Shown here: positions 31,356-42,489 of the stretch, piece by piece
How the letters are laid out: each line of letters begins with the position of its first letter
Position numbering within the stretch: position 1 is the first letter of the stretch
Origin: Eutreptiella sp. 'Long Island Sound 2002'
Taxonomy: Eukaryota > Euglenozoa > Euglenophyceae > Eutreptiales > Eutreptiaceae
DNA: 64,000 bases
NCBI GenBank assembly: GCA_964036045.1
Contig: OZ038379.1
Span: 85,365,178-85,429,177 of the forward strand
Direction: 5' to 3'
The notes under the pieces: model-generated
Seen by the model: only the letters and a program-made list of their open reading frames with translations
What the model was told of the DNA's origin: nothing
The model's database searches: none
Position numbers and translations under genes: made by a program

Positions 31356-33165
31356 GCCACAATCCTGCAGCTGCCGCGTCTGTTCACCAAGGAGGTGGCC
31401 GAGGCAACCGCAACAGGAGCGGCAAAGGCAGCAGAAGCACGGGCCGCCAAGCCGGTGGTGGCCCGTGCGGTGCTGGAGGGGGAGGTGATCAAGAAGCTGC
31501 CGAAGGCGCAGTGTGGCGGTGTGGGGAGCCGGCAAACGAGGCCTGCCGGCAGGGGGGGACCGGATGCTACCGGCAGGTCACCATCACGGAAAAGGAGGAG
31601 GGGGTGGAGAGGAAGACCAACCTCATCCTGCCCTCCTATATGTGGGTTGGTGGGGAAACGGCCAAATGGCCGAATGTGCCTGAGGGGGAAACGGTTGCGG
31701 CTTTTTTCTGTTTCTTTGGGATGAGCGACGCCCCCAACACAAAAAGCTCTTTTTGATGAGGCTCTGCCTCGTTGATGAAGCAACGGGGGAGTACACTGGG
31801 CGGGAGGTGTGGCACAAGCTACACAGTGGGGGGGGGGCATGCACTAGGTGGGGGGGTTGGACCCCCCCCAAAGTGTGCGTGATGCAACCACCTTGTGGGC
31901 CCAGGAGTATGCGCCCAAGGGCGAAGGCCCACAAAGCGGGGCCATGAAGTGGTGGTGGTGGAGGCGGAGGAGGGTCCCCCCTCAACCCTAAGGGTAAAGC
32001 CCCCTCCCCCTCCCCCAAGCCATCGAAAGTGGCCAAGGTGGCGGCCTAGCCCCCCCCCCCCCCACCGCCCTTGATGTGGGAGCCTTGGCCGTCATAGTGG
32101 CCACCCACGTGACGGACGCTTGCCAACCTTTGGTGGAGCAAGCGGCCGTCACGGCGGTGGACGCCGCATTGTCCAAGGGGAGGGCGGCCGACCAGAGGTC
32201 GGCCTTGGCGAGGGCACAAAAGGTCGAGGACAACACTCACCATGCCCTGCACCTTGCCCTCGAAGTGGCCCACAAGAGGGGGGAGGAACTGGAAGCGGTG
32301 GGGGGGGACCCGAAGGAGGCCCAGGAGGGGAGGTAGAAGGCCGAGGTGGAGGCAGCCCAGCTGAGGGTGGAGGTGGAGGCGTTGCGCAAGACGAGGGATG
32401 ACCTCCTGCAGCTCCTGGGGGTGCCTGAGGCGCAGGTGCGCAGCCTCACCTCCACCCTCAGTGCGAACTACACCGCCCAGGTGGGGGTGGGTCCACCAGG
32501 GGTGCACAGCCAGTGCAGCGGCAGGAGTGGGAGTCAAGGATTCGTGGGTTTGATCAAGGGGTTGCCTAAGGGCATTCTTCGTGGCGAGGAGTGATATGGG
32601 GCCCAAGTGGACATGTGCCACCATGGCCTCGTGGGAAGCGGAAACGCTAACCCCTCTAATTTTAGATCGACCAGGATGGCTGCTGCTACCTTGAGGCCTC
32701 CCCTCACCCCCTTGGTTGTGGGGCTGAATGAGTATTGCACTTGGAATGCTCCACCATGGTTCACATGGTGTAACATCCAAATTGTTCTCCCCCAAGGGAC
32801 CGACACCATGGGCCTTCACACCCATTTGCGTGATGGGGCGCCCATGGCGCTGATTGTGTGTGTGGGGTCTTTGAGGGGGGGAGCTTTTTGGGTGGAGAGT
32901 GGTGGCTGCCGAATCCCTCCCATAGGGACAAAAAGCGGCATACCCGTTTGTGCAAGGGTAGTGACGTTGGGGGTTGGGCATGCAAGGCCACGCTAGAAGC
33001 CCCGGTGTTGTTCAACATTCGGGCACTACACACTCCATTGCCATGGAAGGGTGAGCGATGGAGCGTGATTTCTTATGGTGCAGGCGCGTTGGTGCATTGC
33101 ACGCCAAGCAGCTTGTGCACCTTGGTTTTAGGTTGCCCAATGTGCTCTAACCCCTTCAGTTAGTG
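31356..33165 (+). pseudogene. Locus P2, exon-like piece 3: NVPEG module, coiled coil, TET/JBP-like oxygenase
   Basis: Starts ATILQLPRLFTKEVAEATAT. A Cys-rich GEPANEACRQGGTGCYRQV precedes the module LPSYMWVGGETAKWPNVPEG (near 31650). Then comes a coiled-coil segment (ALARAQKVEDNTHHALHLAL, AAQLRVEVEALRKTRDDLLQ; 32060-32460, one TAG at 32335). The last part is a TET/JBP-type oxygenase: APPWFTWCNIQIVLPQG, GLHTHLRDGAPMALIVCVG, LRGGAFWVESGG. H 32817 and H 32823 stand where HxD is expected. After a slip at a seven-G run (about 32873), FNIRALHTPLPWKGERWSVI supplies the distal H (33029-33031) and the Arg (33056) that binds 2-oxoglutarate in the family. TET/JBP enzymes oxidise methylated bases; whether this one does is unknown. 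Pseudogene because of frameshifts, unless these are homopolymer read errors. Confidence 0.6.
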
Positions 33166-33169
33166 CGCA

Positions 33170-33375
33170 CGAACCTGTGCTCTAACTAGTTATTGCGGTA
33201 GTTATTGCGCTCTAACTTGGTGCTCTAACTAGTTATCGCGTTGGGTTATGGTGCTCTAACTGAGTTATCGCGGGCGTTATCGTGGGAGTTTTCGCGCGAT
33301 AACCTAGTTATCGCGCGAGTTATCGCGCGATAACCTAGTTATCGCGCGAGTTATCGCGTGGGTTATCGCGCGTAT
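33170..33375. repeat. Palindromic array P2c (longest block)
   Basis: Contains perfect palindromic stretches such as GTTATCGCGCGATAAC joined by CTAG. It ends in a likely acceptor CATTTCCCGCCTAG at 33406-33419. Confidence 0.85.
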
Positions 33376-33419
33376 TTTTTTGGCCCATGCGTCAAAACCA
33401 TTCCTCATTTCCCGCCTAG

Positions 33420-35110
33420 GACCTCTTATTGCTCATGGATATTGCTGTTAATGAGGCCATGAGGGCTCTGAATTCAGCTAACCTGCGGTGCTACACCGAG
33501 TAGCAATGTCGCAAGGCCCGGCGGCGGCGGTGGAATGTTGTTTAGAGGCCCGTTTCAGTTCTTTTGGGGGATACCAACATTGTGTGTGGCACCAACACCA
33601 AGGGAGAAGTTTTTTTAAGTGGTTGGTCGTGCACAGCCCTCTGTGCCCCACTTGGTGGCCATCTTGCATTCATAGCTTAGGAGCATGAGGCCCTGAGCAT
33701 GCTACGCATGGCATGCAGCATGCATTTTTCCCAGCGGGCTCTTTTGCAAATGCCCCGCCGTTGTACCCAATGGGACCTAAGGACCGTTCGGCAATGGATC
33801 ATGCCCTACTTTCCCCAAGCAACTATTATAAGGTCCACCACAAGCTGTAATAGGGTAGCTACCCATGTGCCTTTGCAGTCAATTGTGCATAATGCAATAT
33901 CTATGGCCCGAAAACCTCCCCCGAGCGGTGTTGCCATTGTTGTCATTCCAGTGGATGCCACTTCCTTGTGGAAGGCATCCACTACCCGTGCGGATGTATG
34001 GGTCAATGTATGGGGGGGGGGGGGGCAAAGTATGCTTTGAAGGTGAAGCTGTGAGCCTCATGAAGCCTGGATGTTTCCGCCGACCTTAATCAAGAGGTGA
34101 AGGCGGTGGGGCACGACATTGTCCTCTTTCAAAACCCATTTTTGACTTGCATTGTTATTTTGACGTGGGATGGGAAAGGGTTGCAAGCAATGGGGGGGGG
34201 GGGCGGCTCTAAGTGTTGGTTTCTGCAAAGACCCCGATGGTATTTTTGAGCAAATGGGGGTGGAGTCCACCTCGATATGGGGGGCATTTTGGAGATGTGG
34301 GACCCTTGAGGGACGGCTTGGGGACTACGAGCATGCAGAATGCTGCATTCTAAATGGCATTGCAAAGCGCACGGAGACCACCATTCAGCCCCCCCCCCTG
34401 GTACCCTTGGTAAAGCCCAAGCTCTTGTAGCTTTGCAGGCCTTCAAACATGCCCTCAAGGATGAGACCTCAGGCATTCCTCTGGGGGAACGTCTCTCCTC
34501 GGCCTCAAGGGCCCAGGAAAAAGATTTTGATCTTACGAGCACCAAAGTGTTCCTCAGCCCCCCCCCCCATTCCAAAGGCAATTTGTGGATTGCCTCAAAA
34601 AGCATGTCCCCTCCGTGCGGACCCCTGGTGGACCTCCATTATGGGATGTTGTGCATGGCATGTTGAAATGCATTGAGGATTTGTATGAGCTTTGGAGGGT
34701 GAGGGAGATGTACACTCTAACCCAAGTGGAACGCCACCGTGCGTTGACCACAAAGTTTTCGAAAGCTTGGGGAGACTCATGTTGGTCCCCCACCAGGTGG
34801 ATCCAGTGGTGCTTGGCACATTCCACTTTGTTTGTTGAGAAGTGGAGGAATATTTTTTCAGTTTTCTCCATCCACACCTAGTATATGCATGGGCCTTACT
34901 AGAGGAGACTCAAAAATTGTTTCAAGGGTAGGTCCTTGGTGAGGCCAAGTATGTCCCTCCGCCACATGCACCATTGCATGTCCATGAACGCCTTGGAGCA
35001 AGGGCTTTTAGGACTGGAGGCAACCAAGGCCTTGGACATTGAGGAGTTTGTGTGAAGAAGGACCCGAAATGCTTTGTGCCAAGTGTTTTGTGTTGTTTGT
35101 CCTGGTGAGG
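33420..35110 (+). pseudogene. Locus P2, exon-like piece 4: modules W and EGSH
   Basis: Begins PLIAHGYCC or, in the better frame, MDIAVNEAMRALNSANLRCY. Then LRTVRQWIMPYFPQATIIRS and SGVAIVVIPVDATSLW (33770-33975) correspond to module W of family A (VTKELVAPYTVKYLP, AVPPE). The EGSH module is degraded but visible at 34560-34920: FVDCLKKHVPSVRTPGGPPL, VERHRALTTKFSKAWGD, RWIQWCLAHSTLFVEKWRNI, then YMHGPY, a stop, RRLK. Homopolymers of C and G at 34010, 34195 and 34388 accompany frame changes. The order W then EGSH is as in A2. Confidence 0.5.
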
Positions 35111-35119
35111 GATGGAGGA

Positions 35120-35235
35120 GGGGTGCGCAATAACTACCCGCGATAATTGCGCAATAACTAAGTTATCACGCGATAACTAGTGCTCTAACTAGTTAGAGCA
35201 AGGTGCTCTAACTCTGCTCTAACTCTGCTCTAAGT
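35120..35235. repeat. Palindromic array P2d
   Basis: CGCGATAAT/AACTAGTTATC units, fading into GCTCTAACT repeats (35175-35230). Confidence 0.7.
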
Positions 35236-35419
35236 CAAAAGAGCACTTTGCCCCCCCCTGCCCCCCCCCCCAAGAAACCACCCCTACAATGAGGATTGTG
35301 TGGGCAAAGAAAGGGGATGGGGCGTTTTTGAGGGTGCCGAATCCATTTTTTAGGTGGTTTGTCCCAAAATCGAGGCTAGGTGGGTGTTCCAAAAATTGTG
35401 CCCTAACTAGGGGTTCCGC

Positions 35420-35790
35420 ACCACGCCCTAGAGCCACTTGATGTGCTAGCTGTGAATGAGATGCAAGTTTTGAATGAGGGAGGGTTTGCAGCTCCCGTTG
35501 TTTGTGTGATCATAGATGACACCAAGGCGCAACATGCCCTCTGAGGGTGTCGCAATTTAAAGTGTAAGGACCCTTTGGCACATGTGTGCTGGCTTTGCGG
35601 GGGGAACCGTCTCCATTGTTTTGGTGCGTTTGGGCAGGGAATCTCAATTTTGCTCAAGGTTTGGCAATGGGGGGGGGTGACAGTGGAAGGAATCCTTGCT
35701 TTCCAAACACCTCCTGACTTTGCACTCCATGGGGTGCACCGTTTGGTGCATAGTGCGGGCAGTGGGTTGGTTAAGGCTTTGCCCTAATCG
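35420..35790 (+). pseudogene. Locus P2, exon-like piece 5
   Basis: Reads AVNEMQVLNEGGFAAPVVCV, IIDDTKAQHAL, a TGA, then LKCKDPLAHVCWLCGGNRLH and ISILLKVWQWGG in the same frame, ending at 35787. A paired-Cys CWLCGGNRLHC could bind zinc. The IIDDTK box resembles SIDGTK of piece 1. It may belong to the next tandem copy rather than to the same gene. Confidence 0.35.
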
Positions 35791-35834
35791 TAGTGTTCTC
35801 TTGTGCTTTCGAGGCCTTGTACTATGCTTCAGGT

Positions 35835-35960
35835 ATTTTACTTCGTTTTTGCGTGCGTAAAAGGGCGCTTTGGCGTGCCTAAATTGCCCTTTTTACTTAC
35901 CAGCTATCTTTTCACTCCGAATGCAAAATGCCCCTTTTACATACACAAAATCCAGGTAAA
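35835..35960. repeat. Palindromic array P5b
   Basis: GTTTTTGCGTGCGTAAAAGG and TGCCCCTTTTACATACAC units, the diverged partner of 27775-27965 at the other side of locus P2. Confidence 0.5.
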
Positions 35961-36181
35961 CGCTTGCTTTTACCCCCCCCCCCCTTTACACCCAAACACA
36001 AACCCACAACCCAGGTCCAATGCATGCCGTGCCTGCAAGCAAACGTGGAGGCAATTGTTGGGATCTTTCTTTGCAGTGTTCCAATCGTTTAGTCACATGT
36101 GTCCAAGTGATATTCCACCACCAAATCAGCAAAGTATGCACAATAAAGTTGTAAGAATGTAAGACAAAGATGTGAGAAACC

Positions 36182-36955
36182 CTACATCTTCCCGTTATGC
36201 ATAACCCTTTCCCAATACTTGTTAGCACTGCCATATGCCTCTTGTCGGGTCCAGGATGGCTGCCAGATGTTGAACCGCTTGGCATACAACCCCCAGTCCA
36301 GATTGTCGTTTCGAAGCGCCTCGCCCCAGCCCTTCCTTAGTTTTCGGCGTGCACCCCTTAGGCGAGACCCCCGTTTCTTACCTCCCCCCTTGAAGCTCCT
36401 CTTCCTAATCTCACTCTTCAACGACTGATGCCCCCCCTCACCCTTGAAAGCACTGAATGGGGACAGGGTGCCCCATTCCCTCGCAATCCCCCACATGTGG
36501 TCCACCCACACTTAGGCCCACAGGGTCACCACAAACCCACAAGCTTCGTGGGCACTCCACATCTCGGACAAAGCACCTTTCAACACATTCAAATCGCGAA
36601 GTTCCAAGCTCCCTTCCTTCCAAAGATGGTCACAAGTTGGTGCAAATTTTCCTCTCCACAAACGCCAACAAGCAGTCCATGTCATTGTAACCCGCCCAGA
36701 TTGCACCTAGAGCTGTAAAAGATTGTCCCCCTCGATGTAGTTGGCAATGCAATCCCACCCTTGCCCTTTCACCCATGCCCGCACGGCAGTTTGCTCGAAT
36801 CACAGGGCCTTCTTTCCCACCTTCTCTTGCTCACAATCAGCCGCCGTGGCCGTACGGCTCTCAACCCGGATGTCATCCCAAAACCATTGCACCCAAACCA
36901 ATGCCCTTCCCTTCGCCGACCAATGGTGATTCCAATGTAGAACCCAAGCCATGGG
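36182..36955 (-). pseudogene. Minus-strand fragment of the superfamily's C-terminal module
   Basis: One minus frame stays in register for about 250 codons with three stops. It reads WFWDDIRVESRTATAADCEQ, a TGA, FEQTAVRAWVKGQGWDCIAN, a TAG, VQSGRVTMTWTACWRLWRGK, GALSEMWSAHEACGFVVTLW, a TAA (36512-36514), VWVDHMWGIAREWGTLSPF, SAFKGEGGHQSLKSEIRKRS. It ends ANKYWERVMHNGKM. WVDHM and EGGHQSLK match WTHLGIDHM and EGSQWRLK of A2, and AVRAWVKGQGWD matches AAIHFMRNRGWE. It is therefore a fourth, more diverged member, likely a relic. A basic tail (GARRKLRKGWGEALRN) is intact. Confidence 0.55.
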
Positions 36956-37760
36956 GTTATTTTGGGCATCCCGGATTCGAATTTATACTCATTTTTGACC
37001 AAAATGATGTTGTACCGCTTCCTCATTTTTATCCGATTTTCACATCCTTTTTGCGGTATTCACAGAGAACCAGTACGTCGCAGTTACACAGGATGCCACT
37101 TTTGGGGCCCACCGCCTGGTCAGAAAAAAATTTCCCCACGCGGGTTCGAACACAGGACCCAAAAATATGGGTCGGTTGTTAGGAATGCTAGGATGGTATG
37201 GCATCCAATAGGCTATGCGGTCTCAGCATAATGCTGTATATGCAAGAAAACCTTTTTGCACTAAAAATGTGGATTTTGGATGGCGCAAAGACAGGGGGGA
37301 GTAGATCGTCCATCTTTCAACCCAATTTGATGCATCCAAATTATGTTTGTATTGCAACTCTGGTATCTCAATTTCGCCCTTCCCCTTGAGCCGCCCTAAT
37401 CCTAAACGGACGTGCTTGTCCGCTTATCCGCTCACATGTCAACCGAATGTCAACCTCGACCAATTGTTCGCTCAATTGGAGGAGTGGGTGGAGGACGAGG
37501 TTCTCATGTGAGAATCCAATGCTTCTCTTGTGCTTTTATGTCTTTTGCAAGGGAGGGAGGGTCGGTTCTACATCAGATTAGGGGTCATGGACGTAAACAG
37601 GTGTGCACAAAAAAAAAGCCAAAAATACTCAGAAATCGGCCCCGAAGAAGCACTGAGAGAGCCACGAGGAGGGCCCAAAAACAGCCCTTTAACCACAGTG
37701 GCGCAAAATTTGGGTCCTCAGGAACGCGTAGCAACTTTTAGGGGGCTGTTTTGAGCCGTT
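36956..37760. other. No gene recognised
   Basis: Mixed-composition sequence. A GGGTTCGAAC box at 37140 resembles a tRNA T-loop but no cloverleaf forms around it. The plus ORFs here have no conserved features. Confidence 0.3.
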
Positions 37761-38905
37761 AAGCCAAAGTTGGGGGGGGGTCATTTGACTTCATGAAAAG
37801 CAGTGTTTCCAGCCTGCCCAGGGCCATCCTTCACAAGCTGACCGGCCTAGACCCAATGCAAAGTGCACAAACTCCACTGTGCCAGGAAGTCTCTGAAAAA
37901 TACTACATCCATAAAACCATGACAAAGAAAGTGGCATTGGGCAGTACAAAAGTCAGAGTTTGACCATCATCAGGGCACACACCACGGCTCCAATATACTG
38001 CACCAAGTCAGAAGTTGCGATCCAACGAAATTGAAATCATCCGCAAACTCACAAGTTACACTTGCAGCCGAGGACTGGAGGTTGTTAGGGTACAAGTGGA
38101 AAGAAAGAAGCAACAGTGAGTTGATGTGCTCTCGAGGATGTCAAATGTTGATCTAGAGCTCAACATCAGCACTGCTAAAATTCAAAAATGGAATGTGTTT
38201 ATCATCACCAACACGGAATAAGGTCAAACTCAACAATGAGGATGAACAAACAATCAAAAAAGCGTGCTAAAGATCCCTCGGGGGACAAAAGGAATACAAA
38301 ACAAATCTACAGAACTATCATATGATAGGACCTCTGTACTGCAATACACTAGGGTAATGGGCAGAATCAACACAGGTAGGAGAAGAATGCAAAATGGGAA
38401 GGTAGGGAATAGCAGTGAGCATTTAGAACAAGTGACATTCATTCGTGTGATGAATAGCGTGCCAATGATCGCTCGAGTTGTAATAGTCCACATATGCCCA
38501 CTTGAAAATTGTAAAACTTCACAAAAGCTTGCCAAAGATCGCTGCAGATGGGGAGCTCTCTACATGGTACTTCTTTCATTGCATTCCGCCCTTGGAGCGA
38601 TCTTTTCTTTTTTAAAAAAGCGGTATACAGTGACTCTGTAACTAGGAAGCAAACATTTGAACAATACACCTTGTGCAGCAAGTAGTACCGCATTAGTAAG
38701 ACAAACATGTATGTGTCACAATAATGCACCTACAAGATGATTTCACATACCCGCAAAGCAGCAAAAACATTTGTATATGCTGATTCTCGGACAAAGGGTT
38801 GCAACAATGGTGCCATCCAAAAAAGTTTTGTAACCAAGAAGAAGATGGAGAAAACACTAGGGGGCTGAATGCAGTATTTTTGACCCCACCTTTTTCCGCG
38901 TCTTG
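37761..38905. other. A-rich island of unknown origin
   Basis: Base composition drops to clearly A/T-rich compared with both sides. Text such as KVALGSTKVRV and NEIEIIRKLTSYTCSRGLEVV in one plus frame (about 37930-38095), then PMIARVVIVHICPLENCKTS (38264-38641), could be remnants of a protein. I recognise none. The A-rich bias suggests a foreign or separately derived insert. Confidence 0.3.
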
Positions 38906-40175
38906 AGTACTACAAATGCATGCGAAAGAAGCCGTCTACACGCCCCACCGGTGTATTTGCTTGTATTCCTGCATTCGTTGCATGTGTTGCGGCGACTTGG
39001 TCTTGAAGGCAACCTCTACGTACATGACCTACCGCAATGTTGTTATGCGACACCGAAGTGATGCGTTGGGAAGCATTGAGGATTTGAGCCCCTTGCGCCT
39101 GCATAGACAACTTAGGGTGTTTTCCGTAACGCTAGCGGCCCCGCAAATTTCTATGCTCCAAACACCGTACCCCCCCAAAAAAACAAAAACCCCACGCACA
39201 ACACAACACATGCCGCCTTGGACCCCTTGGACCCCCCTCCCGCCGAATAAAAAGAAAACGAAACGTACAGCCCAAGCCCAAAGCAACGTTCCTCAGAAAA
39301 ATTGAGTATGTGGCTGCTTGGGAATCCCCTTTGCAAGCCACCACACAATGTTGTCCTCGGCAAAACCCTCCACGAATTCGACGTCCTCAATCTCATCCTC
39401 TAGTTTTGGGGAACCCCCCCCCTTGCAACAACCCCTCCCCCGCACAGGCACACCCTTCAAAGAGAAGAGAGGACCCACCATGTCCCCTCCACCACATAGC
39501 GACGGTGCAATCTTTGGGTTGCCCCTTGTAGGAAGGCAACGATGTAGGAGCCCGACCTTCCCCCGAAGGGAAAACCCGTAGGTGAGGCCTGAGGAGGGGT
39601 GCCCAAATGGGCATCACCCGGGCGCTAGAGCAGGACGCGGGGGAGGGGGCAAGATGTCAATACAGGGTGGTTGGGCAATTCGGAAGGAGCTGGCTTGGTA
39701 TGAGATGGTATAGGCGGGCATGGTGTTGGTTCCCTGGTCGTGTGCCTTAGCTACTTGTTCAAGCCCCCCTCACTAGAGCACTGGCTAAAGACGAACACAA
39801 CTGGCGGCGAACACTAGGGGGTGTCTAGGCTAGCCGCAAGAATGCATGTGACCTTCTGTGTGCCGCAGGTAGGGGCAGTAACCCTCCCTTGCTTCAAGGC
39901 CAAGCACCCCGTGTGCATCCCACCGGGCCCAATAGCCATGGTCAGAGCCCTCACCTTGGTGGGTGCGCCCTAGCCGGTGTGGTGTGCATAGCCTGGCATT
40001 CGAGAATACCTGGTAAATATACGGGCCGAAAAAGGCAATTTGGTACATTGCATACATAGAACATTGTGCAACTTGTGACATTGGTACGATGATCCTTGAT
40101 GTAAATGAACTTTAGGCTACTATTCGTTTGCATGAATTTGTTGCCTTACGCCTGTGGTGAAGTTGCTCACTTTAA
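38906..40175. other. No gene recognised
   Basis: Scattered short ORFs only, with C and A runs (39165-39260). The stretch from 40010 to 40170 leads into the P3 array. Confidence 0.3.
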
Positions 40176-40179
40176 AGTC

Positions 40180-40340
40180 ATGAGTATACGGCCGTCTACC
40201 CAAGCCCTAGAGTACCCAGGTAAAGGGCCATATACCTCTAGATATACGGCCGTATACTCCGAGTATGCGACCGTATAATGGGGTTATACGGCCATATACT
40301 CCGAGTAAACGGCCGGCTAAGGAGGGTATACGGATCCAAA
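40180..40340. repeat. Palindromic array P3a ('TATACGGCCGTATA')
   Basis: Six or seven units with the core ACGGCCGT (for example GATATACGGCCGTATACTCC), separated by about 10-15 bp. A likely acceptor CTCCTCACACAG ends at 40399. The same unit returns only at 42490-42655. Confidence 0.85.
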
Positions 40341-40399
40341 TTCATGGGTGTTCTTGCCATTTATTGCATGAATTCGTTATGTTACACCTCCTCACACAG

Positions 40400-42456
40400 G
40401 CCTTTCTCATGTCTCCCGCCGACTTCGCCCTCTTGCCGAAAAGGGGCCAACAGGTGACCAACCGTGTGGGCACCCGTGGCCTTTACTGCCCCGATGCCAC
40501 CCGCAGTGTCACTCGGTCAACCCTCCCCCCATGAGTTCCTCAATTGTTCACGCCCCCTTTGTGCGAGTTGTGCTGAACAAGGCAGGGGTGGGTGAGCCTT
40601 CATCACTCACAGACCGCATAATAAATTTTTTAGACAACAACCCCCAAGTTCTTGCTTGCAAGGTCACACTGAACGCCTCAGACGCCGACGAAGCAAGCGC
40701 GTTCGTTAAAAAATCCTGTGCTGGGCCTTCTAGTGTGACCCGGTACTATTTGCGTGAGGCCGAAGTGTCTGAGGGGTATTTTGGGATTGAGGTCTCGGGG
40801 GATTCCAACGCAGGGTGGTTAAAGTGGGAAGGGCGCAGTGAGTAGGTGGGAAAGGACTTTTGGGACAGACTGTCGCCCATTATAACTCCCTCAACTCTGA
40901 GAGCCCTTGGGAATGGCAAAGGGAGTTAGAGGGCCACACTTTGCCATGGTACAACGCCACCCCCAACCACGCAGCCATCGTTCTCCCCCCCAGCACACTG
41001 CCCCTGATTGGGGATGAGCATGGATGCGTGGAGGTCAGTGAGGATGTCTTGGGCATGGTGGGGAATCAAGCACTCCCCTTCCTTCCCAAGTGTGGGTATG
41101 CCTTCCTAAGGGGAGTTTTTCCTCCGGAGCTGATGGGAAGAATTGCCCAGCTCCATGCTCCCACCCCCGCCCAGGGCATCAACATTTTTAATGAGAATGG
41201 GCTCTCGAGGACCGCACCCGTTGATGCCTCAGTGAGGATCATGGATCCTCAAGAAAATGACCAAAGTGCGCTCCATGACGCCGCGGGACTCTTGGCCAAC
41301 CTATATAGATGTGACCTTCGGCCGGAAAACCCGGTTTTCAATGTTGTGTGTTTCATTGCTGTGAAACAAGGCACCACACGCAATCAATGGTGGCATAGAG
41401 ATGTCAACAAAATTTTTTCAGTGCCCCCCCTGAAAAACATTTCATTGCCCTGTTTCCCGTGCTAGCGGCAACCCCAAGTGATGGGAACTCCGGGGACCTT
41501 GTGCTTGCCGGTCGCTTGGGGTTGCCGGACCCCTTCAAGATCTTGCCCATCGCACCACTCGCCCTTGGCGATGCATGGGTCGCTGACGCCAAGATCATCC
41601 ACAGGGGTGGCATACCCCCGCCCTGTTCTATAAATCAAGACGGGGTCTTTGCTTGTGTTGTGAATGGCCGCACAAAATATGAGTAGGTCAACACCTATCC
41701 CATCATACTTCCTCCATGGGCAAACTTAGAGAGAGTGGAGCCTGATGAGGCCTTGTGTGGTCATCTGCGTTGCAATGTTGTGTCGGATTTGGGTGACCCC
41801 GACCTTGTTCAGTGCATTTCTTGTGGCAACCTGGTACTCTGCCCCCAGCATGCCATTGAGGGCACATGCTCGGCTTGCCGCAACTGCCCCTAGAACCTCG
41901 CTGACCCCCGCACACGGACATGTGCAACTGAGGGTTCTGGGGCACAATATGGTCGGTGCCCTGCCCCACACCATTTGCTCATGCCTATGAATGGCACGAC
42001 ATTGTTTGCCACATGTGCGAGCCTCCTCCCCATCCGCATAAGACCCAGTGCAGAGCCCGCCCCCGAGTTCAAGTACTGCCCTTGAGTCAGTTCCATGCCA
42101 ATGCTCTCCCCCCTGTCGATGGGGCCAATAACTTTTTCAGGGTTCCCCCTCGGTCAGAGGTGGTTGCGTGTGGTGGCATTGGGGGAGTGGCCCTGCCCCC
42201 CAATGAGGACTCCTTGGCAGGAGTGTTGCGGTGGTTCGCATTGGGCTGGCACCACCACCTCCTCGACGTCGCCATCGCGGAGGCGTTCGATTGGGTTCGC
42301 TGGTCGCATGTTCGTGTTGCCAAGCACAAGCTCAAGCCCAAGCCCAAAGCCAAGTCCACGGCTAAGGGGAAGAAGAAGGCAGCCGATCTGGAGCCGGAGG
42401 CGGAGGTGCCAAAGGCACAAACTGTGGTGCGCATGCAACCAGATATCAATTGCTAA
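40400..42456 (+). pseudogene. Locus P3, exon-like piece 1 with PhyH-like oxygenase
   Basis: ATG at 40531 opens SSIVHAPFVRVVLNKAGVG, RIINFLDNNPQVLACKVTLN (TAG at 40843). The frame 40860-41465 then reads SPWEWQRELEGHTLPWYNAT, IVLPPSTLPLIGDEHGCVEV, GINIFNENGLS and VKQGTTRNQWWHRDVNKIF. H 41394-41396 and D 41400-41402 form HxD. A seven-C run (about 41424-41430) shifts the frame, which resumes HFIALFPVLAATPSDGNSGD, LALGDAWVADAKIIHRGG (distal H 41600-41602), PPPCSINQDGVFACVV. A Cys/His patch follows (LVQCISCGNLVLCPQHAIEG, CSACRNCP), then FHANALPPVDGANNFFRVPP and a Lys-rich end. The order and many residues match P2 piece 2. It probably encodes a Fe(II)/2OG dioxygenase-type protein; damage seems confined to a few points. 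Confidence 0.6.
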
Positions 42457-42489
42457 ATCCTGTGTTCCAATTGCTGAACTCCATATGCT

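Noticed and set aside
32046-32981. Minus-strand ORF of 311 codons in locus P2
   Set aside because: Opposite the coiled coil and second oxygenase. His/Pro/Leu-rich shadow text.
37134-37160. tRNA T-loop-like GGGTTCGAAC
   Set aside because: No cloverleaf can be drawn on either strand. Too short to call a tRNA or SINE.
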